This document shows positions 7,768 through 17,712 of a stretch of DNA of 36,214 bases, one piece after another. The notes under the pieces are model-generated. The model ran no database searches. It had not been told where the DNA came from and saw only the letters and a list, made by a program, of their open reading frames with translations. The translations under genes and the position numbers were made by a program. How positions within the stretch are numbered: position 1 is the stretch's first letter; every line of letters starts with the position of its first letter. Source of the stretch: Salinicola rhizosphaerae (GTDB taxonomy: Bacteria; Pseudomonadota; Gammaproteobacteria; Pseudomonadales; Halomonadaceae). The stretch is taken from the NCBI RefSeq assembly GCF_014652715.1, contig NZ_BMZI01000004.1, forward strand, positions 532,225-568,438, given 5' to 3'.

Positions 7768-8967
7768 GTGATCATCAAGCCCAAGGTTCGCGGTTTTATC
7801 TGCACCACCACGCACCCGGTCGGTTGCGAGCGCAACGTTCTGGAGCAGATCGAAACGACGCGCGCCAACCTGCGTGGCGGCGAATCTGGACCGCGAAACG
7901 TGCTAGTCATCGGTGCCTCCAGTGGCTACGGACTGGCCGCCCGCATCACCGCCGCATTCGGCTATGGCGCGGATACGCTCGGCGTGTTCTTCGAAAAGCC
8001 GGCCACCGAGAAGAAGCCGGGAACCGCTGGCTGGTACAACGCGGCGGCTTTCGACAAGTTCGCCAAGGCCGAGGGCCTCTACAGCAAGTCGATCAACGGC
8101 GATGCCTTCTCCGATGAAGTGCGCGAGAAGGCGATCGAGCTGATTCGCGAGGAGATGGGGCCGATCGATCTGGTCGTCTATTCCCTGGCGTCGCCGGTGC
8201 GTAAGATGCCGCAGACCGGTGAACTCAAGCGATCCAGCCTCAAGCCGATCGGCGAGACCTACACGGCGACCGCGATCGATACCAACAAGGACACCATTAC
8301 CGAAGCCTCCGTCGAGCCTGCGACCGAGCAGGAAGTCGCCGACACCATCGACGTAATGGGCGGTCAGGATTGGGAACTGTGGATCGACGCGCTGGACAAG
8401 GCAGGCGTGCTGGCGCCGGGTGCGCGCTCGGTGGCCTTCAGCTACATCGGTACCGATATTACCTGGCCGATCTACTGGCACGGCGCGCTGGGCAAGGCGA
8501 AGGAAGATCTCGACCGCGCGGCGAGCGAGATCGACAAGCGTCTCGGCGCCAGCGGCGGAAGTGCCAACGTTGCCGTGCTCAAGTCAGTCGTGACCCAGGC
8601 CAGTGCGGCAATCCCGGTCATGCCGCTCTATATCTCCATGGTCTACAAGGTGATGAAGGCGCAGGGCGTTCACGAGGGCACCATCGAGCAGCTCAATCGT
8701 CTGTTCGCTGATCGTCTCTACTCGGGCGATGCCGCGGCGACGGACGAGGCCGGGCGCCTGCGTCTGGACGACTGGGAGCTGCGCGACGATATCCAGCAAG
8801 CGTGCAAGGACTTGTGGCCGCAGGTCACCAGCGACAATCTCTTCGCGCTGACGGACTACGCTGGCTACAAGCACGAGTTCCTGAAACTCTTCGGTTTCGA
8901 GCGTGACGACGTGGACTACGACGCCGACGTCGATCCGATGGTCGAGTTCGACGTCGTCCAGGTCTGA
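7768..8967 (+). CDS. fabV: FabV enoyl-ACP/trans-2-enoyl-CoA reductase
   Basis: The 399-residue cytoplasmic enzyme reduces trans-2-enoyl-ACP with NADH in the last step of each fatty-acid elongation cycle. It has the FabV start [19 protein letters not shown], the cofactor loop GASSGYG at residues 49-55, and the catalytic pair Tyr236-x8-Lys245 in [13 protein letters not shown], spaced as in the characterised enzymes, where FabI has a shorter gap. FabV is intrinsically tolerant to triclosan in other bacteria. The start is a GTG with GAGG six bases upstream; the length then equals that of the family. It is followed by an AraC-family gene after 27 bases. Confidence 0.95.
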   Translation: MIIKPKVRGFICTTTHPVGCERNVLEQIETTRANLRGGESGPRNVLVIGASSGYGLAARITAAFGYGADTLGVFFEKPATEKKPGTAGWYNAAAFDKFAKAEGLYSKSINGDAFSDEVREKAIELIREEMGPIDLVVYSLASPVRKMPQTGELKRSSLKPIGETYTATAIDTNKDTITEASVEPATEQEVADTIDVMGGQDWELWIDALDKAGVLAPGARSVAFSYIGTDITWPIYWHGALGKAKEDLDRAASEIDKRLGASGGSANVAVLKSVVTQASAAIPVMPLYISMVYKVMKAQGVHEGTIEQLNRLFADRLYSGDAAATDEAGRLRLDDWELRDDIQQACKDLWPQVTSDNLFALTDYAGYKHEFLKLFGFERDDVDYDADVDPMVEFDVVQV

Positions 8968-8994
8968 TCGTCCGGCGTTGGGAAGGTCCACGCC

Positions 8995-9972
8995 ATGAAC
9001 GCTCAGGACGCCCCGCGTCAGGTGGGGTTCGTCATGCTGCCCGGCTTTTCGCTGCTGGCGCAGGCCTGTGCCATCGAACCGTTGACCGTCGCCAATGGGC
9101 TCGCCGATCGGCGTCTCTACACGGTCACCACGTTCGGGCTCGACGGCCGCGCCGTGCAGAGCGTCACGGAGCTCTCGCTGGCGCCGGAGAGCGTTGCCGG
9201 GAGCGATGCGCGGCGACTCGACATGCTGTTCGTCTGCGCGCCGACGCCGGCCTGGCCGGTTCGCCACGCCGATAGTGGCGAGGCGCTACTGCACTGGCTG
9301 CGCCGGCTGGCGGCACGCGGCATCACGTTGGGCGGCATCGCCGGTGGCACCTACTGGCTGGCGCGGGCCGGCGTCCTCGACGGCTATCGCGCCTGCATTC
9401 CGTATGCGAGTGCCGATGCCTTCATGCGCAGTTTCCCCGGCATTCATGCTTCCCATCACCTGTTCGAGATCGATCGCGACCGACTCACCTGCGGCGGCGG
9501 TACGGCGGCGATGGACATGATGATGACGCTGATCGGCCAGCAGCAGACGACCACGCTGGCTCAGCGTATCTCCGAGCACTTCGTGTGCGAGCGGATCCGC
9601 ATGGGCGACGAGCCTCAGCAGGTGCCGCTGCGCGCTCGGCTCGGCCATGCGCCGCAGAGTCTCGTCGATGCGGTGTCGCTGATGGAGGCCAACATCGAGG
9701 AGCCGCTGACGACACATGAACTGTCGGCGCATCTCGGTATTTCCCGGCGCCAGCTGGAGCGACTGTTCAAGAAGCACCTGCAGGCGGTACCGAGCCGCTA
9801 CTATCTCAATCTGCGCCTGCAGCGGGCACGCCGCCTGCTGCGCGAGAGCGATCAGCCCGTAGGGGATATTGCGCTGGCTCACGGCTTCTCGTCGGGAGCG
9901 CATTTTTCGACGGCGTACCGACACCATTTTGGTATCAGCCCGCGTGACGAGCGCTTGAGTCCGCCGGCTTGA
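8995..9972 (+). CDS. GlxA-family (DJ-1/PfpI + AraC HTH) transcriptional regulator
   Basis: The 325-residue regulator has an N-terminal DJ-1/PfpI-like amidotransferase-fold domain (about residues 8-180, used for ligand sensing rather than catalysis) and a C-terminal AraC/XylS double HTH (about 220-320: TTHELSAHLGISRRQLERLF and PVGDIALAHGFSSGAHFS). The linker with FVCERIRMGDEPQQVPLRAR is typical of the branch containing GbdR (glycine betaine catabolism), CdhR (carnitine) and ArgR-type regulators of Pseudomonas. Given the presumed halophilic host, a quaternary-amine or arginine effector is reasonable, but no catabolic genes are adjacent, so the target is unknown. Confidence 0.88.
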   Translation: MNAQDAPRQVGFVMLPGFSLLAQACAIEPLTVANGLADRRLYTVTTFGLDGRAVQSVTELSLAPESVAGSDARRLDMLFVCAPTPAWPVRHADSGEALLHWLRRLAARGITLGGIAGGTYWLARAGVLDGYRACIPYASADAFMRSFPGIHASHHLFEIDRDRLTCGGGTAAMDMMMTLIGQQQTTTLAQRISEHFVCERIRMGDEPQQVPLRARLGHAPQSLVDAVSLMEANIEEPLTTHELSAHLGISRRQLERLFKKHLQAVPSRYYLNLRLQRARRLLRESDQPVGDIALAHGFSSGAHFSTAYRHHFGISPRDERLSPPA

Positions 9973-10065
9973 CCCGAACCGGAACGCTTGTCGGGGATCA
10001 TTGACGCAGCGGGTCGTCATCAGGCTTCGCCATCAAGCGTCTTCACCAGCAACAGGACCACTGCA

Positions 10066-10647
10066 TTGACCCGATCTCGGAAATTTCGCGTGCTCGAGGA
10101 TCACTGGCTCGATGCGGCACGTCGCGTCATGTCGCCCAACGCCAACGCGCGTCCGGTGGGCGAGATCTCGGCGGTCGTGCTTCACGGTATCAGCCTGCCG
10201 CCAGGAAAATTCGGCACGGACGCCATCGAGCGCCTGTTTACCAATACCCTCGATCCGGCCGGGCATCCGTTCTTCGCCGAGATCGCGACGCTTCGTGTGT
10301 CGGCGCACCTGCTGATCCGGCGCGATGGCGAGGTCGTGCAGTTCGTGCCATTCGATCGGCGGGCCTGGCATGCGGGTCGCTCGGTCTGGCATGACGGGCA
10401 GTGTCGGCGAGAGGGGCTCAACGACTTCACCATCGGCATCGAACTGGAAGGGACCGACGAGACACCTTATCGCGCCTCGCAGTACGCGGCGCTGGCGGCG
10501 GTGCTGATCGCGTTGCGCGGTGCCTATCCGGCGATCACGCCGCCTCGTTTGACCGGACACGCCCATATCGCACCGCTGCGCAAGACGGACCCCGGGCCGG
10601 CGTTCGACTGGGCCTACCTGCACCGTCGTCTGACAGATTTCGTTTGA
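10066..10647 (+). CDS. ampD: AmpD 1,6-anhydro-N-acetylmuramyl-L-alanine amidase
   Basis: The 193-residue cytoplasmic zinc amidase cleaves the stem peptide from anhydromuramyl peptides during cell-wall recycling. It aligns along its whole length with AmpD: VVLHGISLPPGKFGT, NTLDPAGHPFFAEIATLRVS, AHLLIRRDGEVVQFVPFDRR, FTIGIELEGTDETPY and GHAHIAPLRKTDPGPAFDW. The Zn ligands expected from E. coli AmpD (His in VLHG, His in GHAHI, Asp in KTDPG) are all present. I chose the TTG at 10066 because AGGA sits eight bases upstream and the product then has the usual length; the frame is open upstream to a TTG at 9988. Confidence 0.92.
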   Translation: MTRSRKFRVLEDHWLDAARRVMSPNANARPVGEISAVVLHGISLPPGKFGTDAIERLFTNTLDPAGHPFFAEIATLRVSAHLLIRRDGEVVQFVPFDRRAWHAGRSVWHDGQCRREGLNDFTIGIELEGTDETPYRASQYAALAAVLIALRGAYPAITPPRLTGHAHIAPLRKTDPGPAFDWAYLHRRLTDFV

Positions 10648-10800
10648 ATGCTATCATTGAGGGGGCGTCGGACGGCTCCCGGAGCCGGTAGGCAAATTAC
10701 CAGGACCGGCAGAGTCTGTTCTCGCTGCTGCAAACCCTTTCAAGCAATTGATGTTGCGGCATTTGAGCGCAGCCTCTAGCACATCCGACCTGTCTGTGAA

Positions 10801-10829
10801 TTGGCACAAGACGGCGTTTGCGGTATCTT
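10801..10829 (+). promoter_or_regulatory. likely aceEF promoter
   Basis: TTGGCA (10801-10806) and TATCTT (10824-10829) are 17 bp apart, matching the -35 at five and the -10 at four of six positions. Predicted start is near 10836, giving a leader of about 170 nt before aceE with the palindrome at 10861-10879 inside it. Confidence 0.5.
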
Positions 10830-10860
10830 TCACGCCTGATTTTCCGCGTGTCGCACGCCC

Positions 10861-10879
10861 GCTGTAATCCGGTTACAGC
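10861..10879. promoter_or_regulatory. 19-bp palindrome, candidate aceE operator
   Basis: GCTGTAA-TCCGG-TTACAGC is an inverted repeat with perfect 7-base arms. It lies about 25-43 bases past the predicted transcription start, the kind of downstream position at which E. coli PdhR blocks its own pdh promoter. The sequence differs from the E. coli PdhR site, and no pdhR gene is in the window, so the binding protein is unknown. Confidence 0.45.
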
Positions 10880-11008
10880 TGATTGATCTCGGAAAGCGGC
10901 CCCAGAAGAGCCGCGCCCGCACCGAAGAGCGCATATCCCCAAGCCCCGCTGCGGCTACCCGCCATGGCCGGGTGAATGGCAAACCTTTTCCCATTCGGAG
11001 AGTTGTCT

Positions 11009-13699
11009 ATGAGTCTGGAGACACGAGAAGATCTCGATCCGGTCGAAACCACGGAATGGTTGGATTCCCTGGCCTCGGTCGTCGAGCATGAGGGCGAAGA
11101 GCGCGCTCGGTACATTCTGAGTCGGCTGGCCGATCGTCTGCGTCGTGATGGCTCTTCACCGCCGTTTTCCGGCACCACGCCGCATCGCAATACGATCCCG
11201 GTTCATCGGGAAGCGAAGATCCCCGGCGACATGTTCCTCGAGCGCAAGATCCGTTCGGCGATTCGCTGGAACGCCATGGTGCAGGTGCTGCGCGCCAACA
11301 AGAAGCACAAGGGGCTTGGCGGACACATTGCCAGCTATCAGTCCAGCGCCACGCTATATGAAGTCGGTTTCAACCACTTCTTCCGCGCCGACGATGGCGA
11401 TCACAAGGGCGACCTGCTCTATATTCAGGGCCACGTGACGCCTGGCATCTACGCGCGCTCCTTCCTGGAAGGACGGCTGAGCCAGGAGCAGATGGACAAC
11501 TTCCGCCAGGAAGTCGATGGCGATTCGCTGCCGTCCTATCCGCACCCCTATCTGATGCCGGATTACTGGCAGTTCCCTACCGTTTCCATGGGGCTCGGGC
11601 CGATCCAGGCGATCTACCAGGCGCACGTGATGAAGTATCTCAACTCGCGTGAGCTCGAGGACATGAAGGACCGCAAGGTCTGGGCGTTCCTGGGCGACGG
11701 CGAGTGCGACGAGCCTGAGTCGCTGGGCGCGCTTCACCTGGCTAGCCGCGAAAACCTCGACAATCTGATCTTCGTCATCAACTGCAACCTGCAGCGTCTC
11801 GACGGCCCGGTCCGCGGCAATTCGCGGGTCATCGACGAGCTCGAAGGTGTCTTCCGCGGCGCCGGCTGGAACGTGATCAAGGTGGTCTGGGGCGGTCTGT
11901 GGGACCCGCTGTTCGAACAGGACACCAAGGGCATGCTGCAAAAGCGCATGGACGAGGCGGTCGACGGCGAATACCAGAACTACAAGGCGCAGGGCGGCAA
12001 GTACACCCGCGAGCAGTTCTTCGGCAAGTACGACGAGACGGCCGAGATGGTCAAGGGTTACTCCGACGAGGAGATCTTCCGTCTCAATCGCGGTGGACAC
12101 GATCCGCAGAAGGTCTATGCGGCTTATCATGAAGCGGTCAACAACGCCAACGGGCGTCCCACCGTGGTGCTGGCGCACACCGTCAAGGGCTATGGCATGG
12201 GCGGCGGCAGCGGCGAAGCCGACATGGAAGCGCACCAGATCAAGTCGATGGAAACCGATGCGCTCAAGGCATTCCGCGACCGTTTCGGCATCCCGGTCTC
12301 CGACAAGCAGATCGAGAGCGGCGACATTCCCTACTACAAGCCGGAAGACGACAGCCCGGAGATGAAGTATCTGCATCTCCAGCGCGACAAGCTCGGTGGC
12401 TTCCTGCCGGCGCGCAAGTCCGACTTCGAGGCGATGGAGATTCCGGGGCTCGACGACAAGATGTTCGCCACGCAGCTCAAGGGCTCCGGCGACCGTGAAG
12501 TCTCGACCACGATGTCCTTCGTGCGCGTGCTCAATGGCCTGGTCAAGCACAAGCAGCTCGGGTCGCGCGTGGTGCCGATCATCCCCGATGAAGCCCGCAC
12601 CTTCGGCATGGAAGGCATGTTCCGTCAGCTCGGTATCTACGCTTCCGGCGGCCAGAAGTACGAGCCGATGGATGCCGGCCAGATCATGTACTACCGCGAG
12701 GATCAGAAAGGCCAGATCCTCGAGGAAGGCATTACCGAAGCCGGGTCGATGTCCGCCTGGATTGCCGCGGCGACGGCGTATGCCAACCACCACCTGCCGC
12801 TGATCCCGTTCTACATCTACTACTCGATGTTCGGCTACCAGCGCATCGGCGATCTGGTCTGGGCAGCGGGTGACCTCCAGGCGCGCGGGTTCATGGTCGG
12901 CGGTACTGCCGGGCGTACCACGATCAATGGCGAAGGCCTGCAGCACCAGGATGGCCACAGCCACATCCTGATGTCGACCGTGCCGACCTGCCGCGCCTAC
13001 GATCCGTGCTATGGGCATGAGCTAGCGGTGATTCTGCAGGATGGTCTGAAGCGGATGTTCCAGGACAAGGAAAACTGCTTCTATTATCTGACGGTGATGA
13101 ACGAGAACTACGGCCACCCCGAAATGCCGGAAGGCAGCGAGGAAGGCATCGTTCGCGGCATGTATCGTCTCAAGGAAGGCAAGGCTGCCGGCAAGAAGAA
13201 ACAGCCACGCGTTCAGCTCATGGGCAGCGGCACCATTCTGCGCGAAGTCGAGGCTGCGGCCGAGATGCTGGCCGAGGAACATGGCGTCGTCGCCGACGTC
13301 TGGAGCGTGACCAGCTTCAACGAACTGCGTCGCGAAGCGCTCGAGTACGATCGTCAGCAGTTCCTCGACTATGACGAGAAGCGCGAGAAGCCCTGGGTCA
13401 CTCAGCAGCTCGAGGGCACCGAAGGGCCGGTCGTCGCATCGACCGACTACATGAAGCTCTATGCCGACCAGATCCGTGCCTGGGTCCCGGGTGAGTTCCA
13501 CGTCCTCGGCACGGACGGCTTCGGGCGTTCCGATACCCGCGCGCAGCTGCGCAAGTTCTTCGAGGTCGACCGTTATTACGTGACCATCCAGGCGCTACGT
13601 GCCCTCGCCACCCGTGGCGAGATCGACGCCAAGGTCGTCAGCGATGCCATGAAGAAGTACGGCATCGATCCGTCCAAGCCCAGCCCGCTGGTGTCTTGA
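11009..13699 (+). CDS. aceE: pyruvate dehydrogenase E1 component, homodimeric type
   Basis: The 896-residue thiamine-diphosphate enzyme decarboxylates pyruvate and acetylates the lipoyl groups of E2. It starts like E. coli AceE (DPVETTEWLDSLASV) and has the ThDP/Mg motif GDGECDEPESLG (Gly229-Asp230-Gly231) ending in VINCNLQ, the catalytic-region GHSHI-type segment QHQDGHSHILMST, and the C-terminal GTDGFGRSDTR. The start at 11009 follows CGGAGAG six bases upstream; the frame is open a little further back. It forms an operon with aceF, 116 bp downstream, and is probably driven by the promoter at 10801. Confidence 0.97.
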   Translation: MSLETREDLDPVETTEWLDSLASVVEHEGEERARYILSRLADRLRRDGSSPPFSGTTPHRNTIPVHREAKIPGDMFLERKIRSAIRWNAMVQVLRANKKHKGLGGHIASYQSSATLYEVGFNHFFRADDGDHKGDLLYIQGHVTPGIYARSFLEGRLSQEQMDNFRQEVDGDSLPSYPHPYLMPDYWQFPTVSMGLGPIQAIYQAHVMKYLNSRELEDMKDRKVWAFLGDGECDEPESLGALHLASRENLDNLIFVINCNLQRLDGPVRGNSRVIDELEGVFRGAGWNVIKVVWGGLWDPLFEQDTKGMLQKRMDEAVDGEYQNYKAQGGKYTREQFFGKYDETAEMVKGYSDEEIFRLNRGGHDPQKVYAAYHEAVNNANGRPTVVLAHTVKGYGMGGGSGEADMEAHQIKSMETDALKAFRDRFGIPVSDKQIESGDIPYYKPEDDSPEMKYLHLQRDKLGGFLPARKSDFEAMEIPGLDDKMFATQLKGSGDREVSTTMSFVRVLNGLVKHKQLGSRVVPIIPDEARTFGMEGMFRQLGIYASGGQKYEPMDAGQIMYYREDQKGQILEEGITEAGSMSAWIAAATAYANHHLPLIPFYIYYSMFGYQRIGDLVWAAGDLQARGFMVGGTAGRTTINGEGLQHQDGHSHILMSTVPTCRAYDPCYGHELAVILQDGLKRMFQDKENCFYYLTVMNENYGHPEMPEGSEEGIVRGMYRLKEGKAAGKKKQPRVQLMGSGTILREVEAAAEMLAEEHGVVADVWSVTSFNELRREALEYDRQQFLDYDEKREKPWVTQQLEGTEGPVVASTDYMKLYADQIRAWVPGEFHVLGTDGFGRSDTRAQLRKFFEVDRYYVTIQALRALATRGEIDAKVVSDAMKKYGIDPSKPSPLVS

Positions 13700-13815
13700 G
13701 CCGGCCCGCTGATGCGAACGGAAACGTCACGGCGCCGCTGCCCAGGGCGGTGGCCACGGCCAGATGCGCCGACTTGCCCGGGCGGCAAGTCGGCAAAGGA
13801 TAGAGGAGCGCGACC

Positions 13816-15915
13816 TTGAGTAGCGAAATCATCAAAGTTCCCGACATCGGTGGCAGCACCGATGTCGAAATCATCGAGATCCCGGTGAGCGTCGGCGATG
13901 TCATTGCCGCCGAAGACACCATGATCACGCTGGAGTCCGACAAGGCCAGCATGGACGTGCCGGCGCCCAAGGGCGGCAAGGTCGTCAAGATCCTGGTCAA
14001 GGAGGGCGACACCGTCTCCGAGGGTGACGATATCCTCGAACTCGAGGCGGAAGGCGGCGGCGAGGATGACGCCGGGGCGTCCACCGAAGGCGACGAATCC
14101 GCCGCCCAGGATGACGCCGAGTCGAAGAAGGACGACGGCGCGTCCGAAAAGGCCGAGCCGAAGCCGGCTGCCAAGAAGTCCAGCGGCGGCGGTAAGCGCA
14201 CCGTCGAGGTGAAGGTACCGGATATCGGCGGCAGCGAAGGCGTCGAGATCATCGAAGTCCCGGTCAGCGAAGGCGACGAGATCGGCGAGGAAGACACGCT
14301 GATCACGCTGGAGTCCGACAAGGCGTCGATGGACGTGCCGAGCCCCTACAGCGGCAAGATCGTCTCGCTCTCGATCAAGGAGGGCGATAGCGTCTCCGAA
14401 GGCGACGTCATCGGTACCATGGAGATCGCCGGTGAAGGCGATGACGAGGCCGAAGAAGACGCGCCGGCCGAAGACGACGCGGCCAGCGACAGCGCCGAGT
14501 CCGACACGGCCGAAGACGATGGTGACGCCGAGGCAGAAGAGGCCGAAGCCGGTGGGCGCCAGGAGATTCGCGTGCCCGATATCGGCGGCAGCGATGGCGT
14601 CGAGATCATCGAAGTCGCGATCAGCGAAGGCGACGAGATCAACGAGGAAGACACGTTGATCACGCTGGAGTCCGACAAGGCATCGATGGACGTGCCGAGC
14701 CCGTTCAAGGGCAAGGTCGTCGAGGTGTCGGTCAAGGAGGGCGACAGCGTCTCCGAGGGCGATCTGATCGGCTATGTCGAGGTGGCTGGCGCCAAGAAGG
14801 CGGCGAAGAAGCCGGCTTCCGGCGGCAAGTCTGCCGATGCTGGTGCCAAGCAGGGCGGCGACGCCAAGCCGAGCGCCGACAAGGCCGAGAGCGGCAAGTC
14901 GAGCGCTAGCCAGCCCGACAAGCGCACCGAGTACACCGGCGAGCCGAGCCCGGAAGCGCGCGAGAAGCACGGCGACGACAAGACCGCGGGTGCCCACGTG
15001 CATGCCGGCCCGGCAGTGCGCAAGCTGGCGCGCGAGCTCGGCGTCGATCTCGGTGAGGTGAAAGGGTCCGGCCCCAAAGGCCGCATCGTGAAAGATGACG
15101 TCGACGGCTTCGTCAAGCAGGTGATGAAGACGCGCAAGAGCGGCGGAAGCGCGGCGGCACCGGCTGCGACGGGCGGCGCGGGCATTCCACCGGTGCCGGC
15201 TATCGATTTCAGCCAGTTCGGCGAGATCGAAGAGAAGCCGATGAGCCGTCTGATGCGGGCAGGTGCGACCAATCTGCATCGCAGCTGGCTCAATGTGCCT
15301 CACGTCACGCAGTTCGACGAGGCCGACATCACCGAGCTGGAAGCCTTCCGCAAGGCAATGAAGGAAGAGGCGCAGCAGCAGGGTGCCAAGCTGACGCCAC
15401 TGCCCTTCATGATCAAGGCGGCGGCTAAGGCGCTGGAGAAGTTCCCTCAGTTCAACGTCTCGCTGCATCCGGACGGTGACAAGGTCATTCAGAAGAAGTA
15501 CTTCCACATCGGTGTCGCGGTCGATACGCCGAACGGTCTGATGGTGCCGGTGATCCGCAATGTGGATCAGAAAGGCATCATCGAATTGGCGAAGGAAGTT
15601 ATCGATCTGGCTGGCCGCGCCCAGGAAGGTAAGCTCAAGCGTGACGAGATGCAGGGCGGTTGCTTTACCATTTCGAGCCTCGGTTCGATCGGTGGCACGG
15701 CCTTCACGCCGATCGTCAATACGCCGGAGGTCGCCATCCTTGGGGTCTCCAAGTCGCAGATGAAGCCAGTCTGGAACGGCTCGGAGTTCAAGCCGCGCAT
15801 GATGTGCCCGCTGTCGCTCTCCTACGATCACCGTGCGGTCAACGGCGCGGACGCGGCGCGCTTCACCGCCTATCTGGCCCAGGTGTTGACGGACATTCGT
15901 CGTATCCTGTTCTGA
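13816..15915 (+). CDS. aceF: pyruvate dehydrogenase E2, dihydrolipoamide acetyltransferase
   Basis: The 699-residue core subunit of the pyruvate dehydrogenase complex transfers acetyl from lipoate to CoA. It has three N-terminal lipoyl domains whose modified lysines in ESDKASM are Lys43, Lys169 and Lys288, joined by long Ala/Glu/Asp-rich linkers, then a peripheral-subunit-binding domain (about 396-436, AGPAVRKLARELGVDLGEVKG) and the catalytic domain (about 465-699). The active site reads DHRAVNGADAARF with His672 and Asn676; many E2 enzymes have Asp at the latter place, and Asn is known in pseudomonad-type E2p. The start is TTG with GAGGAG upstream. No E3 (lpd) gene follows; a strong terminator ends the operon. 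Confidence 0.96.
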   Translation: MSSEIIKVPDIGGSTDVEIIEIPVSVGDVIAAEDTMITLESDKASMDVPAPKGGKVVKILVKEGDTVSEGDDILELEAEGGGEDDAGASTEGDESAAQDDAESKKDDGASEKAEPKPAAKKSSGGGKRTVEVKVPDIGGSEGVEIIEVPVSEGDEIGEEDTLITLESDKASMDVPSPYSGKIVSLSIKEGDSVSEGDVIGTMEIAGEGDDEAEEDAPAEDDAASDSAESDTAEDDGDAEAEEAEAGGRQEIRVPDIGGSDGVEIIEVAISEGDEINEEDTLITLESDKASMDVPSPFKGKVVEVSVKEGDSVSEGDLIGYVEVAGAKKAAKKPASGGKSADAGAKQGGDAKPSADKAESGKSSASQPDKRTEYTGEPSPEAREKHGDDKTAGAHVHAGPAVRKLARELGVDLGEVKGSGPKGRIVKDDVDGFVKQVMKTRKSGGSAAAPAATGGAGIPPVPAIDFSQFGEIEEKPMSRLMRAGATNLHRSWLNVPHVTQFDEADITELEAFRKAMKEEAQQQGAKLTPLPFMIKAAAKALEKFPQFNVSLHPDGDKVIQKKYFHIGVAVDTPNGLMVPVIRNVDQKGIIELAKEVIDLAGRAQEGKLKRDEMQGGCFTISSLGSIGGTAFTPIVNTPEVAILGVSKSQMKPVWNGSEFKPRMMCPLSLSYDHRAVNGADAARFTAYLAQVLTDIRRILF

Positions 15916-15988
15916 TCGAGGCGTCGGCGACGCCAGCGATGGCGTCGTCAACGGGCGGGTCTTCGACCGGCCCCTGACGTGACTTTGG

Positions 15989-16025
15989 ACACCAACGGCT
16001 CCTTTGGGGGCCGTTGGTGTTTTTG
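15989..16025 (+). terminator. rho-independent terminator of aceEF
   Basis: ACACCAACGGC (15989-15999) pairs perfectly with GCCGTTGGTGT (16010-16020), a 10-base loop lies between, and TTTTTG follows. It separates aceF from adk. Confidence 0.9.
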
Positions 16026-16125
16026 TGTGTCGAAGGCTTAGTGGACACCGCGTCACGCTGCCGCGGGCAGCGGGGTTAGCCTATCCGAGCCTTGTGTGCC
16101 AAGCGGCCGGCAGGTATCGTCTTGA

Positions 16126-16869
<744 letters not shown>

Positions 16870-16885
16870 TCCTCTCCAACGTTTC

Positions 16886-16914
16886 CGCTCCGCCGCCCGG
16901 CGGAGCGTTCGTTT
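16886..16914 (+). terminator. terminator after adk
   Basis: CGCTCCGCC-GCCC-GGCGGAGCG (16886-16907) is a perfect 9-bp stem with a 4-base loop, followed by TTCGTTTT. The interrupted T tract suggests that it may be leaky and allow partial read-through into tsaB. Confidence 0.7.
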
Positions 16915-16968
16915 TGCCATCCCGGAGGCGATATACTCGCCTGCCAACGACCTCCGCCCGGAATTCCC

Positions 16969-17658
16969 ATGCCTACCTTGCTGGCTCTGGATGCTTCGTC
17001 GGCCGCCTGCTCCTGCGCGCTGTGGCAGGACGGCGAGCTGTTTCATCGTTTTGACATCGCACCGCGCGAGCATACGCGACTGCTGCTGCCGATGGTCGAC
17101 GCCGTGCTCGGCGAGGCGAACGTGACGCTGAATCAGCTCGATGCAATCGCCTACGGACACGGGCCGGGCTCGTTCACCGGACTGCGGATTGCGGCCGGCG
17201 TCGCGCAAGGGCTCGCTTATGGCGCCGATCTGCCGCTGATGGGTATCTCCACGCTGGAGGCACTGGCACTGGCGGCGCACCGCAAATGGCATGCACGGCA
17301 CATCGTCGCGGCGCTGGATGCGCGCATGGACGAGATCTATGTCGGTGCCTGGTACTGTCGCGATGGCGAGCTGACCGAGTGTCTTGCACCCTCAGTCATG
17401 CCGCCTTCTCGTCTGCGACTGCCGGCAGGTGGCGAAAATCTTGAATGGTTGGGGATAGGCAGCGGTTGGCAACTTTTGTCTAATATACCTGTCGATGTAC
17501 AGGCTGCATTGCCGCAAACCCTTCCCGACGAATACCCGGCGGCGGAGGATATCGTACGTCTCGCCGCTGCATACTGGGAGCGTGGTGCGCGCGGGGGCGC
17601 GCCGCACGAGGCTGTCCCGGTCTATCTGCGCGATGAGGTGGCGTGGCGCAAGGCGTGA
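16969..17658 (+). CDS. tsaB: TsaB, tRNA threonylcarbamoyladenosine biosynthesis protein
   Basis: The 229-residue ASKHA-fold protein is the inactive partner that dimerises with TsaD and recruits TsaE to make t6A at position 37 of ANN-decoding tRNAs. It begins with TLLALDASSAACSCALW and has the family signature GHGPGSFTGLR at residues 63-73, then AAGVAQGLAYGADLPLMGIS. It sits between adk and uppP. A perfect 9-bp inverted repeat (GAGGCCATC/GATGGCCTC, 17665-17688) lies just past the stop; it has no T tract and may act as an mRNA-stabilising hairpin. Confidence 0.93.
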   Translation: MPTLLALDASSAACSCALWQDGELFHRFDIAPREHTRLLLPMVDAVLGEANVTLNQLDAIAYGHGPGSFTGLRIAAGVAQGLAYGADLPLMGISTLEALALAAHRKWHARHIVAALDARMDEIYVGAWYCRDGELTECLAPSVMPPSRLRLPAGGENLEWLGIGSGWQLLSNIPVDVQAALPQTLPDEYPAAEDIVRLAAAYWERGARGGAPHEAVPVYLRDEVAWRKA

Positions 17659-17664
17659 ACGTCA

Positions 17665-17688
17665 GAGGCCATCATAGGCGATGGCCTC
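17665..17688 (+). other. intercistronic hairpin between tsaB and uppP
   Basis: GAGGCCATC and GATGGCCTC form a perfect 9-bp stem with a 6-base loop, without a following T run. It may affect mRNA processing or attenuation rather than terminate strongly. Confidence 0.5.
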
Positions 17689-17712
17689 GTCATATAAGGA
17701 TACCGACCGACA

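Larger units (their letters stand above)
10648..11008. other. aceE upstream region
   Basis: This 361-bp stretch contains no gene that I can support. It holds a sigma-70-like promoter (10801-10829) and a 19-bp palindrome (10861-10879), both listed separately, followed by a leader of roughly 170 bases to the aceE ATG. Confidence 0.6.

Noticed and set aside
11354-13018. 554-codon minus-strand frame opposite aceE
   Set aside because: It is a complementary shadow of aceE, with His/Val/Asp/Leu-rich non-family sequence.
13576-16056. 826-codon minus-strand frame opposite aceF
   Set aside because: It mirrors the repeated lipoyl domains of aceF; the apparent repeats in this frame come from them.
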